The translations under genes and the position numbers were made by a program. Below the pieces are notes generated by a model. It worked only from the letters and a program-made list of their open reading frames with translations, did no database searches and was not told where the DNA came from. Below are positions 54,782-63,773 of a stretch of DNA of 64,000 bases, one piece after another; within the stretch, counting starts at the first letter, position 1; every line of letters begins with the position of its first letter. The stretch is from Nitrospirales bacterium. Lineage in GTDB: Bacteria > Nitrospirota > Nitrospiria > Nitrospirales > UBA8639. Location: positions 1 to 64,000 of the forward strand of contig BQIW01000004.1 in the NCBI GenBank assembly GCA_021604105.1, in the 5' to 3' direction.

Positions 54782-55507
54782 CTATTCTTCTTCTTCCCAA
54801 GTCCGAGGGGTTTGGTGTGCCCCATCATATTCACCCATAATAATTTTCCAAATAAACTCCTCTGGCAATTCATCTTCCCATCGAGGCATAGCCGATTTCC
54901 ACGGCATTCCTTCTACGGGTAAACCCACTCCTCCTTTTTTTATTCTCCAGAACAAATAGGCCTCTTGTAATTGCGCAATAGTTCCCGGATCACTAAAGTT
55001 GGCAGGAGGAGGATTAAAGCCAGGGGCCGCCGGACCCTTTCCATCATAATTTGCTCCGTGACAGGGTGAGCAGTAGGCGGCATACAGACCTTTGCCCATC
55101 ATTATATTCTCAGGTGTTTTGGGATAAGGGTTTGACAAGCCTACAAATTCACCTGGAGGGGCCGGATGAATGGTCCTGTTTTCGGCAGGAGGAAGATCGC
55201 TAGGCACCAAACGACTATACGTTTGCCACCCTACCAAAAGCGGGAACATTACCAACACCGCCAATCGGGCCATTTGGCTTGCTCCGGTCTGCCCTTTTCC
55301 AGATAAAAATCTGAAGACTGGACCCATCATGGCTTCCAAAGAAGACGCACTCATGGTTCCATAGATCAGAATCCCACTCAAAACAAGGGCCAAATATAGA
55401 TAAATTAAACTGGCTGGGAGTGGCGCCGTTACTAAGGGAAGAAGAAATTTCAAAAATATGAACATTCCCGCAAGAATGATAGCTCCACTAATGATAGGGC
55501 CTTTCAT
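54782..55507 (-). CDS. Membrane-anchored monoheme cytochrome c
   Basis: 241 residues. Three hydrophobic segments (about 5-25, 33-55 and 80-96) precede a periplasmic cytochrome c domain with C146-S-P-C-H150 (YAAYCSPCHGANYDGKG). A Met in VEGMPWKSAMPRWEDE likely completes the axial pair. It belongs to the minus-strand respiratory operon, 27 bp after the preceding gene and 24-42 bp before the heme-b gene. Confidence 0.9.
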   Translation of the reverse strand: MKGPIISGAIILAGMFIFLKFLLPLVTAPLPASLIYLYLALVLSGILIYGTMSASSLEAMMGPVFRFLSGKGQTGASQMARLAVLVMFPLLVGWQTYSRLVPSDLPPAENRTIHPAPPGEFVGLSNPYPKTPENIMMGKGLYAAYCSPCHGANYDGKGPAAPGFNPPPANFSDPGTIAQLQEAYLFWRIKKGGVGLPVEGMPWKSAMPRWEDELPEEFIWKIIMGEYDGAHQTPRTWEEEE

Positions 55508-55534
55508 GATGTTCTCCTCATTGTGGCTATTTCT

Positions 55535-56173
55535 TTAGCGATCCGCCAATTTTTGCGTTTGAGATTTAAGTGGTGAGGTTACCGACGCCACCTTTAACGA
55601 AGTGTCCGGTCCTTCCGCAGACTCCATTATATCTTCAACTTTGATACTGATGGGCTCCCCACTCATTTTTTGAAGAAACGCAATAACCGAATAAATTTCC
55701 TGCTTGCTTAACCCAATAGGGTCCTGGTCGATGTGTGGCATCTGCGCAGGATATTCTTTTGGAACTCCATCATGTCTGAAGTCTAAATAAATATAGGCTT
55801 GAGGCTGAGTTAAACTTTCATAGATAAATTCAGGAGAAAGCTTTGCTCCAATGCCACTTAAATCAGGACACCTGGCCGATTCGCTCGGTCCAATGGAATG
55901 GCACAAGGCACATTGTCCCTTGCTAAAAAATATTTTTTGTCCGATAGAGGCCAAATCATCTGGACTTTTGACGCTAGCAAGATCGAAAGTTTCCACTGCC
56001 GGAGGCAAGGAGGCCATTTGAGGAACACTCAAGGCAATCAGGCTAAAGACTCCCAACACCATTGCGACGAAACCAAGTACCCGAAGGAACATGCCCTTAA
56101 TAAACAACAGGATGAGGATACCCACCCCAATGACACACATGCCGATAATCTGCAATAGCGCGACTTCACTCAT
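55535..56173 (-). CDS. Membrane-anchored monoheme cytochrome c
   Basis: 212 residues. Two N-terminal spans (about 6-27 and 31-51), then a cytochrome c domain with C88-A-L-C-H92 (KGQCALCHSIGPSE) and probable axial Met in YPAQMPHID. About 30 disordered residues rich in Ser and Lys form the C-terminus. Second of several similar small cytochromes in the operon. It may shuttle electrons between the bd-like subunit encoded upstream and the other c hemes. Confidence 0.9.
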   Translation of the reverse strand: MSEVALLQIIGMCVIGVGILILLFIKGMFLRVLGFVAMVLGVFSLIALSVPQMASLPPAVETFDLASVKSPDDLASIGQKIFFSKGQCALCHSIGPSESARCPDLSGIGAKLSPEFIYESLTQPQAYIYLDFRHDGVPKEYPAQMPHIDQDPIGLSKQEIYSVIAFLQKMSGEPISIKVEDIMESAEGPDTSLKVASVTSPLKSQTQKLADR

Positions 56174-56234
56174 GTTTCCTCACCCATGCTTTTCAATGAT
56201 GTATGTCATTGGAGTTTTTCTCTTAATTCCATCC

Positions 56235-58097
56235 CTATTCAAGCTTTTCCCCTGAACTCGGTGCACCGCCAGCCATCGCCGGAGCGGTGTGGCCAGGGAT
56301 ATCCACGGGCGATCCCTTTGGTGGTTGAGCTTTGGCTTTATCTCCCAAGGTCGCCACCCAAAAAATAAACGCAACGATCAGGCAAAACACAAAGGTATTG
56401 AGCGACATAAATGCCGCCGCATACCCTAACGCAGGAGAATAAGCATAATCCGAGGTATCTCTCATAACACCATAAATGTGCCAGTGAACCCGTGATGATG
56501 ATCGGGCATATCCCATTAATGACATGAGTAAAATTACCATTACCGCATTTAGTACCAAGCTATACCCGGCTCGAATGGGCATTTTCCCCCAGACCATTTC
56601 CGTTGTCGTTTTTGCACTTTTCATCAATAAAGCTGTTAATGGGGTGAATGTCACCATGATGAACAGGACAATTAAAACCTGCGCAACCGAGAAATAATTA
56701 ATCCGGATAATAGCCGGAACAAAATATCCCCAAACCCCAAGAACCACAACAGCAATACCTGCAATCACCAGTAAAGCTCCCATAATAGCCTTGGCAGCTT
56801 TGGCCCATCCTGCGGTTTCTTGTTTCCCCGCCCGCCAATACATGATGAAACTCATAAACGTCACGAGGATCATGATATTGGAAACCGTCATTTTTGCGGA
56901 CATAACCCCGAACACTCCCAACAAGGGATGGTGAGTCCCACCCATTTTTTGGGCTTCCGCCAAGCTCGCCACCAAGGAATGAGGAGTCATCCATACACCA
57001 AGGCACAATAGCAAGACGATCAACATCCCCATAACCGGTTTTTTATATTGGCCTTCAGAACCTGGGATTCGATGGGTAATCCCCAGCCAAAAATAATAAT
57101 TAGCTCCGAGGAAGAGCACCCCGATGAGCATAGCCTGAAGGATAAACAGCCAAGCCAAAAACCCACCCATAAGGGTAATCCCCATTTGTTGGTTGTATTG
57201 ATAAACTTCCCGCATTAGCCAATATCCGGCAAATGGGAGGGGCAACATACCAAACACCCCAATAAAATTACCCACATACCCCATCCAATCGTAGTGCTCC
57301 CGCTCTTCACGCGATACCGCAAGTAAATAGCGGACACCCGCATACGCTCCGACTATAAATCCACCCAGCACCACATTGGCGATCAATCTATGGATATTGA
57401 CAGGCCACCATGTTGGGTTTTGCATGGCCATCCAAGCTCTCGCCCAAGCATCTCCCTCCCCTACCACCACTGGACTGGCCTGAAAGGTTGCCCATGAGTT
57501 GGGGACGATCATGATGCCGAGGGCAAAAAGATTCAAAAGAAACCCTAAAAAAAGATGGAATGTCTTTTTATTTCCCTGCATATAATCCCACCCATACCAA
57601 TACATATAGAGGGTGGCCGTTTCCAATAAAAAGAGCAGGCAATAGACAAGGAAGGAAGGGAAAAACATATCAGTCAGGTAGGCCATTAACTTTGGATAGA
57701 GTCCGATCAGAAGGAACAAAAGGATTCCTCCGAAAAGGGCCGTGGTGGCATAAGCTGATGTAAGGAGCTTCGTAAACTCTTTGGCGAGTTTGTCGTACCG
57801 TTGCTCTTTGGTTTTCCATCCAACCAATTCGCATATCCAGGCAAAAATCGGGACACCTAACACAAAGCCAGCCAGCAATAAATGCTGTTGCGCGACCACC
57901 CATACCAGGTTTCGGCTACCGATGCCGGGGACATCCCGATATTCCACCGACATAGCCTGAATCTCCGCACCTCCAGCCGCCATAGCTAAAGCCGGGAGAA
58001 AGAGAAGGGCCAGAAAACTTCCTAATTTTAGCAATCCAGGCATTCTATTCATTCCTTGCACAATGGTTGCATGTCGCAATTGGCCGGCCGATGTCAT
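56235..58097 (-). CDS. Cytochrome bd-like subunit I, paralogue 2
   Basis: Roughly 600-630 residues, about 14 membrane spans. Start is uncertain: ATG 58097 has GGGAGG 5 bases upstream, and ATG 58043 (MPGLLKLGSFLALLF signal-like) has AAGGA. With residue numbers from an upstream ATG at 58133, CydA-like features are H84 (VAQQHLLLAGFVLG), E171 (LLETATLYMYWYGWD) and H248 (WWPVNIHRLIANV). The quinol-loop GRQPW motif of true CydA is absent, and no cydB gene is nearby. It is longer than its neighbour at 62020 by a C-terminal bundle and tail. It probably carries hemes b and moves electrons or protons in this operon's complex. Confidence 0.8.
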   Translation of the reverse strand: MTSAGQLRHATIVQGMNRMPGLLKLGSFLALLFLPALAMAAGGAEIQAMSVEYRDVPGIGSRNLVWVVAQQHLLLAGFVLGVPIFAWICELVGWKTKEQRYDKLAKEFTKLLTSAYATTALFGGILLFLLIGLYPKLMAYLTDMFFPSFLVYCLLFLLETATLYMYWYGWDYMQGNKKTFHLFLGFLLNLFALGIMIVPNSWATFQASPVVVGEGDAWARAWMAMQNPTWWPVNIHRLIANVVLGGFIVGAYAGVRYLLAVSREEREHYDWMGYVGNFIGVFGMLPLPFAGYWLMREVYQYNQQMGITLMGGFLAWLFILQAMLIGVLFLGANYYFWLGITHRIPGSEGQYKKPVMGMLIVLLLCLGVWMTPHSLVASLAEAQKMGGTHHPLLGVFGVMSAKMTVSNIMILVTFMSFIMYWRAGKQETAGWAKAAKAIMGALLVIAGIAVVVLGVWGYFVPAIIRINYFSVAQVLIVLFIMVTFTPLTALLMKSAKTTTEMVWGKMPIRAGYSLVLNAVMVILLMSLMGYARSSSRVHWHIYGVMRDTSDYAYSPALGYAAAFMSLNTFVFCLIVAFIFWVATLGDKAKAQPPKGSPVDIPGHTAPAMAGGAPSSGEKLE

Positions 58098-58163
58098 TCT
58101 GGCCTCCCTTTGATCGTTCATTATATTATTCAAGGCTACTCACCCAGAGGCCGCAATCCCCTC

Positions 58164-59060
58164 CTAGGGCTTTTCCCCATCCTTTATCGAAGGTTGCTTT
58201 CCAGCCTTATTTTCCTGTTCGGCTTTCTGTGATAGGTCGCCCGCTTCTTTTGACGATTCCGAACCTTCAGACTTTTCTTCCTGAAGCTTACTGACCACAA
58301 GTTCCGCATTAGCCAGAACTTGCTCCGCTTCATTCATTACCTTCTGTGGCTCAATTTTGACCGCTGTTTTTGTTTCAAAAGTATAGACGTATTCTTCATG
58401 TGGGTGTGGTGTCGTCGTAGGCATGAGCACCCAGAAGAGAAATACCAGCACGACTCCCGTCCCAGTAAGTGCTGTTAGGAGGAGAGGTTGATCTGATGGT
58501 ATACGCAAGCTATCCCAAAAATTTGCCTGTTCTACTGCTGACCCTACTACCGGTTTCCCATTTTTTACAAAGGGTTGAGCCAGCCACCCCAGGCCATACA
58601 GCCACCCCAATATACAAAGAATAAGGACAATAGAGGCCACACTCCCCCACATCACCAGTTCAAGACTTATCTGTTCCGCGACTGGAATGACCATTATATT
58701 CTCTTTAAAAGATTCAACAATACTGGAAACCACCGACTGAGCCGTTTCCGCTACCGTAGAGACCAGAATCATGATGATCGGTAATGCCACTGCACTAAAG
58801 GCTACCCATCGTATCCATAGATGCAGACCAAAGCCTGGCTTCGGATCTACCTTCAACCGGTCAATAAATACTGTTCTTGCGCAAAGACCAAGAGCCCAAA
58901 TATCCACGGGTATGGAAACAAGCAACAAGAGAAATAACCCGGTACCCTCCCAAGGATGCATATGCGCCGCTAGCAACAACAAGGCGACCACCATCTTTAT
59001 TGGGAATCCGGTCCAGAATGTAGGCCAAAAAACAAGAAGCCCTAACTTCGTATTTGACAT
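58164..59060 (-). CDS. Integral membrane protein of the respiratory operon
   Basis: 298 residues from ATG 59060 (MSNTKLGLLVFWPTF). About six spans: roughly 15-35, 38-58, 85-110, 140-165, 195-220 region, and LTALTGTGVVLVFLFWVLM. The C-terminal 80 residues are hydrophilic and highly charged (KVMNEAEQVLANAELVV, then SKEAGDLSQKAEQENKAGK), probably a coiled coil. No heme-binding CxxCH. I do not recognise a family. Tight spacing to cytochrome b (14 bp) and the bd-like gene (30-67 bp) implies it is a structural subunit of the same complex. Confidence 0.7.
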   Translation of the reverse strand: MSNTKLGLLVFWPTFWTGFPIKMVVALLLLAAHMHPWEGTGLFLLLLVSIPVDIWALGLCARTVFIDRLKVDPKPGFGLHLWIRWVAFSAVALPIIMILVSTVAETAQSVVSSIVESFKENIMVIPVAEQISLELVMWGSVASIVLILCILGWLYGLGWLAQPFVKNGKPVVGSAVEQANFWDSLRIPSDQPLLLTALTGTGVVLVFLFWVLMPTTTPHPHEEYVYTFETKTAVKIEPQKVMNEAEQVLANAELVVSKLQEEKSEGSESSKEAGDLSQKAEQENKAGKQPSIKDGEKP

Positions 59061-59074
59061 TATGTTTCCAGAGA

Positions 59075-60187
59075 TTAGTCTAAAAAGTGCCGGTTTATAA
59101 TGGCTGACACGGTAAACACCAGAATAAATACCATAATCACGGTCCAACCAATTAGAGCCACTGGCCGTTTAAATATATTTCGCTCTGAACTTGTATCCAA
59201 AAATGGCAGTGCCGCTAAAAACGCCATAAATGCCCCCGGTATGGCCATAGCTCCAAGAAATTGACCAAACTCCCCGCCAAAAATTTTCAATCGAAGCAAT
59301 TGAAACAAGAACAAGAAATACCACTCTGGCTCAGGGTGATAATCCCCAGGGTCCGGAGTCGCCTGCTCCAGCAATACTACTGGCTCAATGAAGGCAAGGG
59401 AACAAATGATTAAAAATACAGTGGCCATGGCCACAATATCTTTCCAGATTTGACGCGGGAAAAAGTAATCCGTTTTGGCTTTAATTTCTTCCGGTGAGCC
59501 CCTGAACGGACCTGCCGGCCCAGCCTTTCTAAAAAGGAAAATATGCAGACCGGCCAGCCCTGCCAATGCAGCCGGCAGGACCATAACATGAATAACAAAA
59601 AACCGGCTTAGCGTCATTTGCCCGGGAGTGGGACCACCCTTTAGAAATCGAGCCAAAAAATCCCCAACAATTGGAGTTTTATCCATGATTTCTACGCCAA
59701 CCACCGTTGCCCAGTATGCGCGTTGATCCCATGGGAGAAGATAGCCTGTAAAACCAAAACCCATCACAATGCCAAATAAAGCCAAGCCGACTAACCAGAC
59801 CAGTTCCCTGGGCTTTTTATACGCCCCCCATAAAAATACTTGGGACATATGCGCGAAGACCATCACGACCATGGCAGAGGAACCCCAAAAATGATAGCTC
59901 AGAAGGAACCACCCATAGTCCACTTCGTGGATGATATACTGCGTACTCGCGTAAGCGTGGTCTGTACTGGGGACATAATAGAACATCAACAGTATCCCCG
60001 TGACGACTTGAAGAATAAAGATAAATAGCAATACAGAACCAAACGCATAGGCCCAGCGAGAGCCTCCAGGAATTGGCTCATTTAGCATTTTAGCCTGAAT
60101 ATTTTTCAGACCTACCCGCTCATCAACAAACTCAACAACTTTTTCGAATGCGTTTTGTTGACTTGCGACTTGACTGTCTTCCTTCAT
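59075..60187 (-). CDS. Cytochrome b of a bc/b6f-type complex
   Basis: 370 residues from ATG 60187 (28 bp after the Rieske stop). Heme-ligand pairs: H99/H113 with 13 residues between, and H200/H215 with 14 between, the b6f-type spacing. The quinol-site motif appears as HPEPEWYFLFLFQLL (PEWY). QRAYWATVV is in the Qo loop. About eight spans, so cytochrome b and subunit-IV parts are fused. It oxidises quinol and passes electrons to the Rieske protein. An upstream extension that overlaps Rieske is not needed. Confidence 0.95.
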   Translation of the reverse strand: MKEDSQVASQQNAFEKVVEFVDERVGLKNIQAKMLNEPIPGGSRWAYAFGSVLLFIFILQVVTGILLMFYYVPSTDHAYASTQYIIHEVDYGWFLLSYHFWGSSAMVVMVFAHMSQVFLWGAYKKPRELVWLVGLALFGIVMGFGFTGYLLPWDQRAYWATVVGVEIMDKTPIVGDFLARFLKGGPTPGQMTLSRFFVIHVMVLPAALAGLAGLHIFLFRKAGPAGPFRGSPEEIKAKTDYFFPRQIWKDIVAMATVFLIICSLAFIEPVVLLEQATPDPGDYHPEPEWYFLFLFQLLRLKIFGGEFGQFLGAMAIPGAFMAFLAALPFLDTSSERNIFKRPVALIGWTVIMVFILVFTVSAIINRHFLD

Positions 60188-60215
60188 GCGCCTTTCACCA
60201 TTCCATCCTAGGCTT

Positions 60216-61154
60216 TTACAGAAGCCGAATTTGGTTATTAACCCCGGCTTTATACTCAACATCAATGATCTTTACTTCTCCACCGGCATCAACTTGCAGA
60301 GGAAGAACATCGAGGGGTCTCGGTGCCGGCCCCTCAATAACCTTTCCAGCTTCATCATAAATACTCAGATGACAAGGGCACAAAAATACCCCATCTGGAA
60401 AGTTTTTCGTCCTTCTCCATTTATAGCCACAACCCAAATGGGGACATTTGCCAGAGTATCCTATATAGGGAGAATTTGCTTTGTTGACCCAGATGACATC
60501 ACCCTTATTATCGTAAAACTTCTTATCATTTCCCTCGTAGACGGCTTGTTGAACGGCCGGAGTTGCTTTGACCACCCAAATATTTTTCTCAATCTGTTGC
60601 TCCGGCATAAAGGCTTCTTTAAACCCTCGGGTAAACTTAAATTGGAATCCAATATTCTCTTTATTCACCTTCTTGACATTGCCGACGGTAAACCAGGCAT
60701 TATCGAAGGGTATAAACATAGGCTTCATCAGATACTTCAACACAGGATACACCAAGGGCAAGGCAATTAACGTCCCAATGGCATGCGTCATGTTGGTAAA
60801 AAATGTTCGTCGTGGAACTCCCTGCTCCAATCGAGGAAGAGGAACTAAAATCTCTCCTGGCTCAACATGCAAATGATCCTCCAAGTGCGCAATTTCAACT
60901 TCCTTAATCGTAACGTACTGATCTCGCTCCAGTATGGGAAATTGACTGAATTCTTCCGGTGAACACCGAAGGACAACTTCCTCCTCATTCACCACTTCTT
61001 GAACTTGGTCAATAGGAACTTGGCGTTCCGCCCCGTGTCTTTCTTGAACGATGACATGGCTAATTTCGTGGGAAAGTGGATCAACAATAATCTTAGAAAT
61101 CTTCCCGACTTCCGTGTTCGCACACAATGCTTTTGCTGTCAATTTTGGTTGCAT
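60216..61154 (-). CDS. Rieske Fe-S protein with N-terminal PRC-barrel domain
   Basis: 312 residues. Residues 1-95 look like a PRC-barrel domain (EVGKISKIIVDPLSHEISHV, VPIDQVQEV). R115-R116 in VPRRTFFTNM followed by a hydrophobic stretch (125-140) looks like an internal Tat signal anchor. The C-terminal Rieske domain has ligands C237 and H239 (CPHLGC) and C259 and H262 (CPCHLS), with C242 and C261 as the usual disulfide. It accepts one electron from quinol next to cytochrome b, which starts 28 bp downstream. Confidence 0.93.
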   Translation of the reverse strand: MQPKLTAKALCANTEVGKISKIIVDPLSHEISHVIVQERHGAERQVPIDQVQEVVNEEEVVLRCSPEEFSQFPILERDQYVTIKEVEIAHLEDHLHVEPGEILVPLPRLEQGVPRRTFFTNMTHAIGTLIALPLVYPVLKYLMKPMFIPFDNAWFTVGNVKKVNKENIGFQFKFTRGFKEAFMPEQQIEKNIWVVKATPAVQQAVYEGNDKKFYDNKGDVIWVNKANSPYIGYSGKCPHLGCGYKWRRTKNFPDGVFLCPCHLSIYDEAGKVIEGPAPRPLDVLPLQVDAGGEVKIIDVEYKAGVNNQIRLL

Positions 61155-61182
61155 AACCAGGGAAAACCTCAGATGATGTGGA

Positions 61183-61995
61183 TTATTTCATTTTTATGGG
61201 CTTCGGAGTATCAACTGACTCATCTTTTAACGAAGCAAGAAAGGCAACAAGCGCATCAATTTCCTGTGGGAACATGAGATCTTTATACTTATCAGGCATT
61301 TTCCCTTTATTGAAATCCTTATCGAATCCTTCTGCTTTCCAACTCTTTGGATCAATAATTTTTTCTTTCAACTGTTCAACGGTCATAAGATTACCGATAT
61401 TATCCATAACAGGCCCACGCTTTTTCCCACCTTGCCCATATAGTTTATGGCAGTTATAACATTCTTGTAGTTCCCATTGCTCTTTTCCAAGGGCTACAAG
61501 ATCGCCGGGAGCTGCTCCACCCCCGCCTGCGCTGGTCTGAACTGCAACCTCGACTTTAGCATCAGCACCTAAAGAACTCAGTTGCTTCGAAATAGCCTTA
61601 GCCCGTTCATCCAACTCTTTTGCCCTGGCTATTAATTCCTCGGCCTTCCCTTTCTCTGATTGGGCCCGACGAAGTTTCAGGACTTTTTCAATTTTTCCCT
61701 TCTCATCTTCCGGATCAAACTGGGGCAGAATCGATGCCCCTGCGATATAGAGACCAGACAGCAGAAGGTAAAAGACCACCAACGCCCCCACCGCCTTCAC
61801 GCCTTCCAACCGTTTCATTGCTGGAGCATCTAAAAGGATGAACACCAAAGCCCCTAGTATCGCGTAAAGGAAGAACATGATCTGAAAGACTGGCGGAAAA
61901 TGAGTGTATTTAGCGCCCACTACCAACAACACCCCAATAATGACCCCCAAGGCGGTCTTCTTCATCACACTCTTGGCAAAACTTTGGTTAGCCAT
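61183..61995 (-). CDS. Membrane cytochrome c with coiled-coil segment
   Basis: 270 residues. Three hydrophobic segments near the N-terminus (about 13-30, 37-57, 68-88), then a Lys/Glu-rich coiled coil (about 95-142: KIEKVLKLRRAQSEKGKAEE), a Gly/Ala linker, and a cytochrome c domain with C179-Y-N-C-H183 and a probable axial Met in FNKGKMPDKY. It lies next to Rieske and cytochrome b, in the position where a cytochrome c1-like electron acceptor would be expected. Confidence 0.9.
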   Translation of the reverse strand: MANQSFAKSVMKKTALGVIIGVLLVVGAKYTHFPPVFQIMFFLYAILGALVFILLDAPAMKRLEGVKAVGALVVFYLLLSGLYIAGASILPQFDPEDEKGKIEKVLKLRRAQSEKGKAEELIARAKELDERAKAISKQLSSLGADAKVEVAVQTSAGGGGAAPGDLVALGKEQWELQECYNCHKLYGQGGKKRGPVMDNIGNLMTVEQLKEKIIDPKSWKAEGFDKDFNKGKMPDKYKDLMFPQEIDALVAFLASLKDESVDTPKPIKMK

Positions 61996-62019
61996 TTGTT
62001 TCCTCTTTTTTTAACCTTC

Positions 62020-63735
62020 TCATTTAGCTTCAACCGGCACTGACGATGCCAATGACGTGGCTGACTTCGGACTGCCAGCTTTCAGCGTGACAAGGATGGC
62101 AAAACTCACAACCGCGTAAAACACAATAGTCACCCCCGTAATCCACCATGCCGAGTAGGCTAGAGTCGGTGTAAACGCCTCAGGCGTAAAATCGGGAACG
62201 AGGTTATACACATGGTAATATTTTCGAGTTAACGAGCGTACCGTTCCCATGAGCCCCATTGTCCAGATTGAACTAAAGGCTAGGAAAATGAGGACGAACT
62301 GGGACGCAAAATCAATTTTCCCCCATACAATCGTCCCTCGCTTAATGGCGCGGTTATATAGCAGATAATTGACCACCGTCAGGAATACGAGAGTAAAGGC
62401 TGCAGCATTCTTCGCCGGCATGAGCGCTAATTCGCTCGCCCAGGAAGGCAGTTCGAGTTCCTCGGTGGCCAGCCCTTGAGTCGGAACAAAACCATGCGGG
62501 GTCATCCAAATCGCATCAGCAACCACAATCATCAAAAAGCCAACTTTGATCATGGTGAATGCCGACACCGTGAAATTCTTGAGACCAGGAACTTTACCAA
62601 GGATCATAGGAAGGACGACTATTATCACTAAGACAATTAACGATTGCCATTCAGGCGGAGGGAACATTTTCCATGTATATCCCATGATGGCTGGCATGAG
62701 CAGCACCACCACCGCGACGAATCCTGATATTCGGACCTGTTCAACTCCCTGTATCCGCTTTAAACTCAACCAGATATAATAGTTACTAGCCAAGAAGATA
62801 AGTCCGACCATTGCGCCTTGCATTTCAAAGAACATCGATAACTGATCGGCCATCATGTAGGGACAAATCGAGGCATCATAGTCACAAAGCTCATAGGCTA
62901 GTAGGTAACCCATAAACGGAAGAAGCAAGAGGGCTCCTACACCAATCATGTTGCCAACAAAGCCCATCCAATCATAATAGGCTCGCTCTTCATCCGTTTT
63001 TGATCCCATAAACATATACGCGGCAATTAACCCGGCAATAAATCCGCCAAACGTCACATTTCCGACCAGCCGATGCAGGTTGAGGGGCATCCAGCTGAAA
63101 TTAGCCATTTTGTCCCAGAGGCTGGCCGTTTGGATAAACTCTACCAAGGATAAATCTCCGGCTGCCTTAGCAGGTGTATTCATAAAGCTAGTCGGTCCGT
63201 CAATGACAAAAAGTGTCACCGTTCCAACTATATTCAGTAGGATACCAAGAGCGATGTGTCGTCCTTTCTTCGCTCCCTTCATGGAATCCCATGAATAAAA
63301 GTAGGTATACAAAATAATGGTTTCCAGGATAAACAGCAGAGGATAGATGACCGCAAACACCAGGAAAAAATGCTTGATCAACCATGTCGAGAAATCAGGA
63401 TATGTCCCGAGCAGGACAAATATGAACAAACCTCCGGTTAATGCAGTCATGCTGTATAAAATGACTGTAACCTTAATGACTTCCTTGGCCAGACGGTCAT
63501 ACTTGGGATCGTTATTCTTATACCCAAGCCATTCAGCCACCACGGCAAATATCGGAGCGCCTAAAATAAACGCCGCAAATAAGATGTGAAGTTGAGCGAC
63601 GACCCACACCGCCGTTCGATTTCCCGAATAGGGAAAATCCACAAGGGGAGCGTCAGGAACCTGTCCAAAGGCCACAGCCCCACCACATAGGCCCAACGCT
63701 ATAACTATCCATAGACTTCGATTCAGTGTTTTCAA
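62020..63735 (-). CDS. Cytochrome bd-like subunit I, paralogue 1
   Basis: 571 residues, TTG start with AGGAGG 10 bases upstream. A signal peptide (WIVIALGLCGGAVAFG) is followed by about 13 spans. CydA-like residues are H50 (VAQLHILFAAFILG), E138 (FILETIILYTYFYSWD) and H221 (MPLNLHRLVGNVTF). As in its paralogue at 56235, the GRQPW quinol motif is missing and there is no cydB partner. Bd-like proteins of this kind recur in Nitrospira genomes. Whether it reduces oxygen or works as a quinone-active heme-b subunit of another complex cannot be told. Confidence 0.85.
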   Translation of the reverse strand: MKTLNRSLWIVIALGLCGGAVAFGQVPDAPLVDFPYSGNRTAVWVVAQLHILFAAFILGAPIFAVVAEWLGYKNNDPKYDRLAKEVIKVTVILYSMTALTGGLFIFVLLGTYPDFSTWLIKHFFLVFAVIYPLLFILETIILYTYFYSWDSMKGAKKGRHIALGILLNIVGTVTLFVIDGPTSFMNTPAKAAGDLSLVEFIQTASLWDKMANFSWMPLNLHRLVGNVTFGGFIAGLIAAYMFMGSKTDEERAYYDWMGFVGNMIGVGALLLLPFMGYLLAYELCDYDASICPYMMADQLSMFFEMQGAMVGLIFLASNYYIWLSLKRIQGVEQVRISGFVAVVVLLMPAIMGYTWKMFPPPEWQSLIVLVIIVVLPMILGKVPGLKNFTVSAFTMIKVGFLMIVVADAIWMTPHGFVPTQGLATEELELPSWASELALMPAKNAAAFTLVFLTVVNYLLYNRAIKRGTIVWGKIDFASQFVLIFLAFSSIWTMGLMGTVRSLTRKYYHVYNLVPDFTPEAFTPTLAYSAWWITGVTIVFYAVVSFAILVTLKAGSPKSATSLASSVPVEAK

Positions 63736-63773
63736 GGGTCCCCGCCCTCCTTATTTTTCATTCAATTCCTGTA

